From positions 213,828 to 277,827 of the forward strand of contig CANLUT010000005.1 in assembly GCA_947494335.1 (NCBI GenBank): a stretch of 64,000 bases of DNA. Direction: 5' to 3'. Below are positions 19,654 to 27,905 of the stretch, in pieces. How positions within the stretch are numbered: position 1 is the first letter of the stretch; each line of letters opens with the position of its first letter. Made by a program: the position numbers and the translations under genes. The notes under the pieces are model-generated. The model had not been told where the DNA came from. It saw only the letters and a list, made by a program, of their open reading frames with translations, and made no database searches. The DNA is from Oligoflexales bacterium. Lineage in GTDB: Bacteria; Bdellovibrionota_B; Oligoflexia; Oligoflexales; RGVZ01.

Positions 19654-21150
19654 TCAATGCTTCGCTTTTTGCACCAATGAAGATGTGCTTCGCCCATCAA
19701 CGAGAGGAATGACCTCCACTCGTCCGCCCCATGCGATAACCTCTTTAGCACCAACAATCGTATCGACCGTGTAATCACCACCTTTGACTAAAACATTCGG
19801 TTTAAGTTCCAGTATCAGTGAGTGGGGGGTCTCTTCGCCAAAAATGGTCACGTAGTCAACGCAAGCAAGGGCTGCCATGATCCGCGCGCGGTCGTCTTCG
19901 CTCTGTAGTGGGCGAGACGGGCCTTTTAGCTTACGAACGCTTTCGTCGCTATTCAGTGCGACGATCAGCAGATCACCAAATGATTTGGACTTTTGTAGGG
20001 ATTCAATGTGACCAGCATGAAGCAGGTCAAAACAGCCGTTCGTAAACACGACTTTTTTGCCTTCTTCTCGCGCCTGGGCAAGAATTTGACAAAGCTCCTG
20101 ACGGGGTAAAACTTTTTCCGGTTCGGTCTCGCCAGTTTCAGATTTAAATGCATCAAGAAATTCAGCTGCCGTCAGCGTCGCCGTTCCGAGTTTCCCGCAA
20201 ACAATGCCAGCCGCAATATTGGCGAGTTGAACGCTTCGGGATGCTCCGACAGCGGCACCCATACCCATGGCAAGAAAAGCAACCATGGTATCACCCGCGC
20301 CGCTCACGTCGGCTACTTGTAGTGCAGTTGACTCAAAGTGTTCAGATCCTTCAACATCTTTCCCACGGATAGTTACGCCTTTATCACTCAGTGATAAAAC
20401 CACATTACGAGCACCACTTGACTCTAAGATGGCCTGACAAAGAGCATCCACTTCACTGTCAAAAGAGGTGACTTTGAATCCCGGTTTTGTGATTTTAAGT
20501 ATGTCTCGCCCTTCCGAGAGGTTGGGCTTGATGAGCGTTGTTCCGTTGTAACGCTTCATATCAAGGGACTTAGGGTCTGTGATAACCGGGACATTATTAG
20601 CATTTGCAAGTTTGATCACTCGTTGCAAGAGTGCGGGCGTACAAACACCTTTGCCGTAGTCGCTGATCACCAGCGCCTTGGGTCCTTTTAAACCGACGAA
20701 TGCCGTGGCCTTCTCTGCAAGCAGATCTTCTTCACTCGGAGTAATGATTGCACTTGTCTCACTGTCAATCCGCACGACTTGCTGGTACCCAGCCATCACG
20801 CGCAGCTTTCTTGTGGTAGGATGCTGGGCGTTTTTTAAAAGAGCCGATGTGTCAACGCCGAGCTCATGACAAATTTGCTCAAATCGCTGTCCATCTGCAT
20901 CTTGTCCGATGCGTCCTGCCAGCGTGACTTTACCGCCGAAGTCTGCAATGTTTGCTGCAACGTTGGCTGCGCCACCAAGCACAGCCCATTGTTTTTGTTC
21001 CAGCACAACCGGAACAGGTGCTTCTGGAGAGATGCGGCTCACTTTACCTGTGACATAGGTATCGAGGATCAAGTCACCCAGCACGAACACGCGTGTACCC
21101 TGCATTTTCAATACGTCATCGCCCACGCTGGACGCTAGTTTTCTAATCAT
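19654..21150 (-). CDS. hldE: Bifunctional heptose kinase/adenylyltransferase HldE
   Basis: 498 residues from ATG 21150, which has GGAG six bases upstream; the frame stays open to 21198. The N-terminal ribokinase-like domain (VLGDLILDTYV, LGGAANVAANI, ADVSGAGDTMV with the catalytic Asp) phosphorylates heptose-7-phosphate at C1. The C-terminal nucleotidyltransferase domain (FTNGCFDLLHAGHIESL with the HxGH motif, and VKGGDYTVDTIVGA) adds AMP. Together they make ADP-heptose for the LPS inner core, so the organism has heptose-containing LPS. gmhA, the preceding enzyme of the same pathway, is about 3 kb away. hldD and gmhB are not in the window. Confidence 0.95.
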   Translation of the reverse strand: MIRKLASSVGDDVLKMQGTRVFVLGDLILDTYVTGKVSRISPEAPVPVVLEQKQWAVLGGAANVAANIADFGGKVTLAGRIGQDADGQRFEQICHELGVDTSALLKNAQHPTTRKLRVMAGYQQVVRIDSETSAIITPSEEDLLAEKATAFVGLKGPKALVISDYGKGVCTPALLQRVIKLANANNVPVITDPKSLDMKRYNGTTLIKPNLSEGRDILKITKPGFKVTSFDSEVDALCQAILESSGARNVVLSLSDKGVTIRGKDVEGSEHFESTALQVADVSGAGDTMVAFLAMGMGAAVGASRSVQLANIAAGIVCGKLGTATLTAAEFLDAFKSETGETEPEKVLPRQELCQILAQAREEGKKVVFTNGCFDLLHAGHIESLQKSKSFGDLLIVALNSDESVRKLKGPSRPLQSEDDRARIMAALACVDYVTIFGEETPHSLILELKPNVLVKGGDYTVDTIVGAKEVIAWGGRVEVIPLVDGRSTSSLVQKAKH

Positions 21151-21381
21151 GGAACGCTCCATCACAAAATATTTCGATCCATGATCTGAGTATTTCATTT
21201 TCTTGGGGAAATTGGTACGGGACTCTCACGTAAACGACGCCTGCGAGCAGGCAGATTCGCAATGAAACCTGGCGCAGATTTTTTATGTAAAATACTGAAA
21301 ATATTAGAATAAATAGCGAGATCAATGGATCACCTCAATGTCTGTCGAGTTTCTTCCGATTCCTTCCTGATAGGAGAAGCA

Positions 21382-22290
21382 ATGGAAAATAAACAACTTT
21401 TTTTCGTAGTCGTTCTAGCGGTGTTTCTTGCGCGCTGCGCGGACGCAGAGATGGCTGGTGGTTCGGGTTCAGCTGCAAAATCTAAAAAACAGATAACTCC
21501 TCCAACAGGATTACCAACATTTGGGTGTATCGAAACATCTGTCACAGCTAATGCTGGTCAGACAGTACAAATTAATGTTTCTGGTCCCTCTGCATCGACA
21601 TCTGTAGCGGTCCAAGATGACTTTGGAATGGCCACAGTCGATACAATAGCGATATCCTATACAGCTCCTGGCATCGTGTCAGAAAACCGTGACGTAGTTT
21701 TAACGCTTAAAGATGGCTCAAAGACAGCCTCTTGCTTGGTCAAGCTTATTGGCACGGGGAAAGTATTGATTCATGACGATGGCACCAGTCGCGCTCTCTT
21801 GGCCAACATTTATAAATTAAATCATGGGCCAGGTGTTATCGTTGATAGAGAGGTTTATAATTTACCAGACCTGTCGACTCTAACACCCCTTCCACAGCGT
21901 TACATGGCGCCGAATATTAATGTTCCCACTACAAAGTGGACGAATGGATTTCCATCGGCGCCAGATCTAGTGGAATGGTTTGCTATTCGTTTTAGTGGCA
22001 AAATTTCAGTGCCCTTGGACGGACAATATACGTTCAGGTTTTCTGCGTTAGACGATGGCGCAAAACTGTTTATTGACGATCAGTTGGTTCTGAATTGGGA
22101 CGGATTATCCTGGCCAGAGGCCATTGCTGCACGTCAGCCTTCTTCGATTAACCTGACCAAAGGTGAACATCGTTTTAGAGTTGACTACCTCCAAGGTCCG
22201 CGTGACTATTTGGGGGTGGTGCTACAGTGGAAAGTTCCAAATACCGCAGAGTTTTCTTTTATCCCTGCCTCGGCACTTAGTCGCCCCTAA
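21382..22290 (+). CDS. PA14-domain lipoprotein
   Basis: 302 residues from ATG 21382 (AGGAG five bases upstream; upstream codons lack a ribosome site). The signal FFVVVLAVFLARC puts Arg at the -1 position of the lipobox, which is unusual, so processing by signal peptidase II is uncertain. After an Ala/Gly/Ser/Lys-rich stretch comes an Ig-like segment (about 45-120) and a PA14 domain (about 165-300): VEWFAIRFSGKISVPLDGQY, FRFSALDDGAKLFIDDQLVL, then YLGVVLQWKVP. PA14 domains commonly bind carbohydrate. Probably a surface-exposed glycan-binding lipoprotein. Divergent from hldE. Confidence 0.8.
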   Translation: MENKQLFFVVVLAVFLARCADAEMAGGSGSAAKSKKQITPPTGLPTFGCIETSVTANAGQTVQINVSGPSASTSVAVQDDFGMATVDTIAISYTAPGIVSENRDVVLTLKDGSKTASCLVKLIGTGKVLIHDDGTSRALLANIYKLNHGPGVIVDREVYNLPDLSTLTPLPQRYMAPNINVPTTKWTNGFPSAPDLVEWFAIRFSGKISVPLDGQYTFRFSALDDGAKLFIDDQLVLNWDGLSWPEAIAARQPSSINLTKGEHRFRVDYLQGPRDYLGVVLQWKVPNTAEFSFIPASALSRP

Positions 22291-22314
22291 TGGTCACAGT
22301 CCATTGTCGTTCCG

Positions 22315-23235
22315 TTAGTTAAGAGTCGCAAAAAATCGATCCCAAAGTCTTATGTGGTCTGCGAGTCGGCGGGACTCGACGGATCTTTGACCCTCAAATG
22401 AGAAGGCTCTGCGGCCGTATGTTTCAAGATAGTAGTCATCAGACCCACCAACAGCGGAGTAACCTAGAATGTCGCTCACGGTGCCGTACGGGTAATTAAA
22501 AATATCTTTGACCAGCTCGCCGAACTCCTGGTGTCTAGTCAGTGCATCACCTGTGAGTCCTTCAGAGGTCCACGCCCATGGATGAATAAGGCCGCCAATA
22601 CAGCAGTGATATTCCATCGTCGCTTCAACGGTAAGTTGAAGCGACTGGGCCTCCAAGGCGACGAAATTGGTAACCGCCAGCGTTTCTGGTTGGCGAAAGC
22701 CCTGATTACCTGCCGCTTGAATTTTAAAATCTCGGTTTAAATCAGCGCCGACGGCATTGCCGCGCTGTCCAGCGCTGTACCCGTCGGGATTCATGATTGG
22801 AACAAAGTAGACGACACCACCATTTTCTATGAATCGGTTAAATTCAGGCGCTGGATTGGTTTTGGCTAAAAACTCAAAAGGCAACCGATCCGTGATGTGC
22901 AGGTATTCGTTGCCGTGAATGGCTTCCGAAATGAATACGGCAGGTCGACCTTTTGTGGAGACATCCCTGTTCATAATCCTGAGTGCCATTAGCGGTTTGT
23001 TTTGCCCCGAGCGACCATATTCTATCCACTCAGTCGTAGAAGAGTGCTCCAGGTGTAATTTTGCAAAGGCTGAATGAATATCAGCAAGCGGAGGGCGTGA
23101 AATTCCCGAGTCACTATGAATCAGCTCATACTCAAGCGGACGCCCAAAGAGATAACGCTCGGCCGAGCGAGTTGTGGTCGCAAGTGCCGCAGCAATGCTC
23201 GCGATCGCGAGAAGCATAGCCAAAGTTAGTCGCAT
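22315..23235 (-). CDS. M14-family zinc carboxypeptidase, exported
   Basis: 306 residues with a signal peptide (MRLTLAMLLAIASIAAALAT, cleavage after TRSA). Zinc ligands are His107 and Glu110 (EAIHGNEYLH) and His210 (MEYHCC); substrate-binding Asn167-Arg168 (LNRDF) and catalytic Glu281 (FSFEGQ) are also present. M14 enzymes trim C-terminal residues from peptides; periplasmic ones often act on peptidoglycan stem peptides, which is inference here. The ATG shares one base with the secB stop codon (TGATG), so translation is coupled to secB, an unusual pairing. Confidence 0.9.
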   Translation of the reverse strand: MRLTLAMLLAIASIAAALATTTRSAERYLFGRPLEYELIHSDSGISRPPLADIHSAFAKLHLEHSSTTEWIEYGRSGQNKPLMALRIMNRDVSTKGRPAVFISEAIHGNEYLHITDRLPFEFLAKTNPAPEFNRFIENGGVVYFVPIMNPDGYSAGQRGNAVGADLNRDFKIQAAGNQGFRQPETLAVTNFVALEAQSLQLTVEATMEYHCCIGGLIHPWAWTSEGLTGDALTRHQEFGELVKDIFNYPYGTVSDILGYSAVGGSDDYYLETYGRRAFSFEGQRSVESRRLADHIRLWDRFFATLN

Positions 23236-23702
23236 CAGTGCACTCCGCCCTGAGTCGGCGCGGCTTCGCGCTGGTTGCGCATGGCCTCAAAATTAAGCGG
23301 AGCTAACATAATTGGAGGGAGGGAGCCCATAGTCATCGCCTGATCAATATTGGCCCTAGCGTACGGAAACAGTGTTTGCGGGCAGAATACGAGGAGAATG
23401 TGATCCAACTGCTGCGGCGACGCGTTTTTGATTTCAAAAACACCTGATTGTTCAATCTCAATCATAAAGACCGACTCCTCGCCAACTTTCGCATCGAGAA
23501 GAACATTCAGCGTCACTTCGTAGAAGTTGTTATTCATCTTTTTTGGCGTGACATTCACCTCAACCTTCATCTCTGGTTGATGCTGTTGCTGAAAAATCTG
23601 GGGTGCTTTCGGTAACTCAAACGACAAGTCTTTGACATAGATGCGAGCAATCGTAATTTCAACTTGTCCTGCTTGAGGCTGTCCTTGTCCCGGCTGATTC
23701 AT
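23235..23702 (-). CDS. secB: Protein-export chaperone SecB
   Basis: 155 residues, normal SecB length. SecB tetramers hold preproteins unfolded and deliver them to SecA. The sequence has the SecB pattern: ITIARIYVKDLSFELPKAPQ at the start, EVNVTPKKMNNNFYEVTLNV, VFMIEIEQSGVFEI, and the SecA-contact/peptide-groove region LLVFCPQTLFPYARANI. An N-terminal Gln/Gly/Pro-rich tail is extra. GGAG lies eight bases before the ATG. Sits between gmhA and a carboxypeptidase on the minus strand. Confidence 0.92.
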   Translation of the reverse strand: MNQPGQGQPQAGQVEITIARIYVKDLSFELPKAPQIFQQQHQPEMKVEVNVTPKKMNNNFYEVTLNVLLDAKVGEESVFMIEIEQSGVFEIKNASPQQLDHILLVFCPQTLFPYARANIDQAMTMGSLPPIMLAPLNFEAMRNQREAAPTQGGVH

Positions 23703-23751
23703 GATGTGATCTCCATGGATATGGCTTTGATGTTTAATAACTGAGGAATCA

Positions 23752-24345
23752 TTACTTGTAGTTTTGCGGGGCTAGTTGTCGTTCAATCAACTCGATGAAT
23801 ATGTGAATCACCTTGATGTGAAGCTCTTGAACCCGATCGGCATACTGACCTGCGGGCGTTGCAATATGGACATCGACCAAATCGCCCAAGGCGCACTGAT
23901 CTTTGCCTGTCAGGGCGACGACTTTCATGCCAATACTTTTAGCTACCTGAGCTGCTTTCACGACGTTCTTGCTGGTGCCGCTGGTCGAAATTCCAACTAA
24001 AACATCACCCGGTCGCCCGTGTGCTTCGAGATAACGACTAAACACGAATTCGTAGCCGTAGTCATTCGCAACACAGGCGAGGTGACTTGGATCAGAGATA
24101 GCTGCAGCAGCGTAGGCTGGTCGGTCAAGACGATAACGCCCGGAGAGCTCCTCAGCAAAATGCATGGCGTCACACATACTGCCGCCGTTACCGCAAGAAA
24201 AAATCCGTCCCTGCTTACTCAGAGAGGCAGCCATCATGGCAGCAGCTTCAGCGATACGGCTCAACTTTGCCTGATCGGCCATCAGTTGAGTTAAACCAGC
24301 CTGGGCTTCCTTTAGTGCTGCGAGAATCGTTTCGTTGCTTGCCAC
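23752..24345 (-). CDS. gmhA: Sedoheptulose-7-phosphate isomerase
   Basis: 197 residues from GTG 24345 with AAGGAG six bases upstream. SIS-domain enzyme converting sedoheptulose-7-phosphate to D-glycero-D-manno-heptose-7-phosphate, first step of ADP-heptose synthesis. Characteristic segments are IFSCGNGGSMCDAMHFAEEL, SGRYRLDRP, ISTSGTSKNVVKAAQ and the C-terminal DRVQELHIKVIHIFIELIER with the zinc-ligand His and Glu/Gln. It lies 17 bases downstream of ugd and leads into secB, and supplies the substrate for HldE. Confidence 0.94.
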   Translation of the reverse strand: MASNETILAALKEAQAGLTQLMADQAKLSRIAEAAAMMAASLSKQGRIFSCGNGGSMCDAMHFAEELSGRYRLDRPAYAAAAISDPSHLACVANDYGYEFVFSRYLEAHGRPGDVLVGISTSGTSKNVVKAAQVAKSIGMKVVALTGKDQCALGDLVDVHIATPAGQYADRVQELHIKVIHIFIELIERQLAPQNYK

Positions 24346-24362
24346 GAGGATCTCCTTGGGTG

Positions 24363-25718
24363 CTAGGTGCGTGCGCGTTGTGATGCGGAAGCGTCAGGGC
24401 GCCCCATGCACTCATAGTGAAATCCAAGGTTCTTTAAATGTTTGAAGCTCCACTGGTTTCGCAGATCGAATACGGCACGGGTTCGCATCAGAGACGCTAC
24501 TTTTTCGAAGTTTGGCCGTTTGTATTCAGGCCACTCCGTCACCAACACCAAGGCGTCGGCATTTTTGACGGCATCGTATGCTTGGTCAACATAAGTGAGT
24601 CCATTTTGGCTGCCAATTTCGCGGCTGAAGTTCTCCTGACCCTGTGGGTCATGACCTATGACCGTCGCGCCTGCCTTAAGAAGTGTTTCAATGATTGTCA
24701 GTGCAGGAGCCTCGCGCACATCGTCAGTGCCTGGTTTGAACGCTAAACCCCAAACGGCTACGGTTTTGCCTTTGAGATTGCCACCAAAGTGGTTTAGGAC
24801 CTTCAAAGCACCGTGTTTCTTTTGTGCCTCATTGGCCGTCGTCACACTTTTCAAAATTTCCAATGAAACGCCGAAGTGATCGCCAGTTTTTACAAGAGCC
24901 GCAACATCCTTGGGAAAGCAGCTTCCACCGTAGCCAGGGCCGGCCCAAAGAAATTTGCGGCCGATACGCGGATCCGAGCCCATACCTCGCCGAACATTGT
25001 CGATATCAGCACCAACTTTTTCGCAAAGCCTTGACAGCTCGTTCATAAAGCTGATGCGCGTCGCCAACATGGCGTTACTTCCATATTTGATAAGCTCTGA
25101 GGAGCGGCGATCCACGATAAATAGCTTTGACGGATCATCGATGACAAATACCGTATAGAGCTCTCGAAGGAGTTCGGCATCCTGGTCATTGGTAACCCCA
25201 GCCACAATACGGTCAGGGTGTAGGAAGTCATTGACAGCAGCGCCTTCTTTAAGGAACTCGGGGTTAGAGCCAACGCTGACTCGGTGTTTGGCACCTCGCG
25301 CCTTCAGGGTCTGTTGGATAATGTCATCTACAATGTCGCACGTGCCGACAGGGACTGTAGACTTCACCATGGCAAGCAGGTTGCCGGAACACATCTCGCC
25401 AATGCTTTTGGCTACGGCCTTTACGTAAGACAAGTCTGCGCTGCCGTCTTCCCCCTCAGGAGTTCCAACGGCGATGAACGCGACATCCGCGCCATTCAGG
25501 GCGTCTTCCAGTTTTGTCGTAAAGAAAAGTCGATCATGTTCAAGATTTTGCTGAATCAGAGGCTCAAGACCCGGCTCATAAATCGGCGAGTGCGCTTCTT
25601 TGAGCATTTTTATCTTCTTCTCGTCCAAATCCACGCAGGTTACAACATGGCCGACCTCAGCGAGGCAGGTACCCGTAACGAGCCCAACATAACCGGTTCC
25701 GATGACCGCAATCCGCAT
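24363..25718 (-). CDS. ugd: UDP-glucose 6-dehydrogenase
   Basis: 451 residues. N-terminal Rossmann domain MRIAVIGTGYVGLVTGTCLA binds NAD; the catalytic Cys267 lies in GPGYGGSCFPKD and the helper Lys211 in ELIKYGSNAM; the C-terminal domain has VWGLAFKPGTDDVREAPAL. The enzyme oxidises UDP-glucose twice to UDP-glucuronate, a precursor for capsule, LPS or aminoarabinose. Leads the ugd-gmhA-secB-M14 transcript. The plus-strand frame at 25284-25814 is its shadow. Confidence 0.95.
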   Translation of the reverse strand: MRIAVIGTGYVGLVTGTCLAEVGHVVTCVDLDEKKIKMLKEAHSPIYEPGLEPLIQQNLEHDRLFFTTKLEDALNGADVAFIAVGTPEGEDGSADLSYVKAVAKSIGEMCSGNLLAMVKSTVPVGTCDIVDDIIQQTLKARGAKHRVSVGSNPEFLKEGAAVNDFLHPDRIVAGVTNDQDAELLRELYTVFVIDDPSKLFIVDRRSSELIKYGSNAMLATRISFMNELSRLCEKVGADIDNVRRGMGSDPRIGRKFLWAGPGYGGSCFPKDVAALVKTGDHFGVSLEILKSVTTANEAQKKHGALKVLNHFGGNLKGKTVAVWGLAFKPGTDDVREAPALTIIETLLKAGATVIGHDPQGQENFSREIGSQNGLTYVDQAYDAVKNADALVLVTEWPEYKRPNFEKVASLMRTRAVFDLRNQWSFKHLKNLGFHYECMGRPDASASQRART

Positions 25719-25902
25719 CAGCTAATCCTCCGTACTTTCAAGTACTTTTTGACGATTGTGAGATTAGCGCAAGGCTGGTGGGGGTGCAACATGAGTCTCT
25801 GGGCCCTGGGGTGATTTTGCGATCAAAACCGGCACAGGGTAAAATAAAAGAGGATTAAACATCCTAATTTATTGTTTATTTTTTGGTTTGGTTGGGTGCA
25901 CG

Positions 25903-26796
25903 ATGTCAGATGATAAAACCATAATTGCCGATCCGGGTAGCACCGTATTTCAGCCGCCAAAACGCAAAGCAGCGTCGCTGATTCAATACAACGGCGCAAA
26001 TCTAGGCAGAAGAATTCAATTAATCGAGCAACGAACGATCGTTGGTCGCACCCCCGAATCGCACATCTTTGTCAACGAAGCTAGTGTATCTCGCCAACAT
26101 GCCGCAATAACTTCATCGGCAGCAGGGTTTGAAATCGAAGATCTCGGAAGTTCCAATGGCACATTCATCAACGACGTGAAAGTCACAACCAGAACATTGC
26201 TCAAAGATGGGGACATGCTTCGTCTTGGAACAGTTTTGTTTCGCTTTTTTGCCTCTGACAATGCGGAATCCATCTGGGCTGATAAAATTTATCGGATGGC
26301 TACCATTGACGCAGGAACGGATACGTTCAACAAAAAATACCTTCTCGACTTTTTAGACAGTCAGCTCAAATTTGCGAGGCAGTACAAGCGCCCGTTATCA
26401 ATCATTTACTACGATCTTGATCATTTCAAAAAGGTTAATGACACGCTTGGGCATAACGGCGGTGATGTTGTATTGCGTGACACAGCCAGTATTTGTAAGT
26501 CAGCCATTCGCAAAGATGACGTCCTTGGGCGTTACGGTGGAGAGGAGTTTGTCATAGTACTTCCCGATACCGACCAAAAAGTGGCCGCTGATCTTGCAGA
26601 ACGTTTGCGTGCAGCGATCCAAAATCATGTGTTCAAAATTGAAGTGGATGGCAAAGTTGTGGATCACCGACAAACGATGAGTATGGGTGTATCTCAACTC
26701 TCTCCCGACATGCAAACAGTCGAGGCGTTTTTGGAATCGGCAGACAAAAAGTTGTATTTTTCGAAGCAGAACGGAAGAAATAAAGTCACGGTTTGA
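25903..26796 (+). CDS. FHA-GGDEF diguanylate cyclase
   Basis: 297 residues from ATG 25903. Residues about 45-115 are a forkhead-associated domain (TIVGRTPESHIFVN, SVSRQHA, LGSSNGTFIND) that would bind phosphothreonine peptides. Residues about 135-297 are a GGDEF domain with DLDHFKKVNDTLGH and an intact active site GGEEF. RKDD five residues before it is the RxxD inhibitory site, so product feedback is expected. No membrane segment, so cytoplasmic. It would make cyclic di-GMP under control of a Ser/Thr kinase, not seen here. First gene of a four-gene operon. Start upstream at 25888 (TTG) is less likely. Confidence 0.92.
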   Translation: MSDDKTIIADPGSTVFQPPKRKAASLIQYNGANLGRRIQLIEQRTIVGRTPESHIFVNEASVSRQHAAITSSAAGFEIEDLGSSNGTFINDVKVTTRTLLKDGDMLRLGTVLFRFFASDNAESIWADKIYRMATIDAGTDTFNKKYLLDFLDSQLKFARQYKRPLSIIYYDLDHFKKVNDTLGHNGGDVVLRDTASICKSAIRKDDVLGRYGGEEFVIVLPDTDQKVAADLAERLRAAIQNHVFKIEVDGKVVDHRQTMSMGVSQLSPDMQTVEAFLESADKKLYFSKQNGRNKVTV

Positions 26797-26820
26797 ACCT
26801 AGAAGCGGTGGAGAATGCGT

Positions 26821-27420
26821 GTGATCTCGAAGTCATTAAAAAATTTTTCGATTATATTCTTGTCTGCGGTGGCTTGGTCAGGTTGTGTCAGCTCAATTGA
26901 TAAAGGGTTTGAGCTTAATGACGAAATTCACAATGACGAGGACTACTACGACAAGTATCAGTCGGCCACGCGTGGTGGCGACTTGATTCAAAAGTTTGAT
27001 GTAAAGTATCGGCTTCATGCCACGTACCTTTCGCCCGAATTTCGCTCGGCGCTCGTAAAGCGTGTGCAAAAACTTTATATGGAAGATGCCGCTGGAGCTT
27101 TTGAAGAAGCCTCATCAAAAGCTGGATTCATTGTGACTATATACGGTCTCGAACGCGAGACGGTCGACTTATCAAATACCAGCCACTGGACGCTCATTTT
27201 TGAAACTAAAGACGGACCCGTGCGTCCCGTTTTGGTTCGCAAAATTAATGACAAGATTCGGTGGAGAAATTTCTTTGAGACAATTTCCCCTTGGACATCC
27301 GACTATTTGGTCGTTTTTGACCGCGCTGCAGTGAATCCTGGCGCCACCAACCTTGTGGAAAAGCCTAAGACAAAGCTTGTTTTGGCAACAGGCGAGGGAA
27401 AAGTTCAACTGGAGTGGTAA
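26821..27420 (+). CDS. Lipoprotein, unknown function, in FHA-GGDEF operon
   Basis: 199 residues from GTG 26821, seven bases after a GGAG; an in-frame ATG at 26815 is one base from it. FSIIFLSAVAWSGC is a lipobox signal. The mature protein has DEIHNDEDYYDKYQ and a FDVKYRLHATYLSPEFRSAL segment and about four predicted strands including HWTLIFETKDGPVRPVLVRK. No cysteine beyond the lipobox. Twenty-four bases follow the cyclase gene. Unknown family; perhaps an envelope partner of the downstream membrane protein. Confidence 0.6.
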   Translation: MISKSLKNFSIIFLSAVAWSGCVSSIDKGFELNDEIHNDEDYYDKYQSATRGGDLIQKFDVKYRLHATYLSPEFRSALVKRVQKLYMEDAAGAFEEASSKAGFIVTIYGLERETVDLSNTSHWTLIFETKDGPVRPVLVRKINDKIRWRNFFETISPWTSDYLVVFDRAAVNPGATNLVEKPKTKLVLATGEGKVQLEW

Positions 27421-27446
27421 CTCATTTCTCGTGAGGGAGTATGGCC

Positions 27447-27896
27447 ATGGCGCGCTTTCGTTACAGCGATCTAGTTCTTGAGCTGGTAGAGCTTTGTCAT
27501 GAAGTTAAAAAAGACCTTCAGCAGCGTCTGCGGTACTATCGCGCGAGTGCATACAAGATGGACGCGGCCAGGCCCATTAATGAGCGCGTAGACCAACTCC
27601 GGGCTATTTTTGATATCTTGTCGGATGATGATCTGGCTGAAGCTTTGGCAGATCACGATGCAATCATGGACTGTGGTCCGCAGATGCTTCAAGCCGGTGA
27701 ATGCTCGGTCACCGCAAGGGTGGGAGTGCTGATAGCAGCTATGGATCCAGCGCTTAACGCCCTTGTTAGACGGCATGGTAATAGCCAAAGCCAGGTGCGC
27801 GTTGAGACCATTAAGGCCCTTTATCGACATCGCTCTACCTTGATGAATATTTGCCGCGAGGGTTCCCGATCCTGGGAGCTGTTGCGCGGTCTTTGA
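27447..27896 (+). CDS. Helical cytoplasmic protein, unknown function
   Basis: 149 residues from ATG 27447, seven bases after a GGAG; an ATG at 27441 is too close. No signal or membrane segment. Mostly helix: VLELVELCHEVKKDLQQRLR, then a DILSDDDLAEALADHDAIMD stretch, then RVETIKALYRHRSTLM. Three cysteines. It sits between a lipoprotein and a membrane peptidase in the FHA-GGDEF operon. I recognise no family. Confidence 0.6.
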   Translation: MARFRYSDLVLELVELCHEVKKDLQQRLRYYRASAYKMDAARPINERVDQLRAIFDILSDDDLAEALADHDAIMDCGPQMLQAGECSVTARVGVLIAAMDPALNALVRRHGNSQSQVRVETIKALYRHRSTLMNICREGSRSWELLRGL

Positions 27897-27905
27897 TCGC
27901 TTATC

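Noticed and set aside
25284-25814. 176-codon plus-strand frame over ugd
   Set aside because: Antisense of ugd; composition is a shadow.
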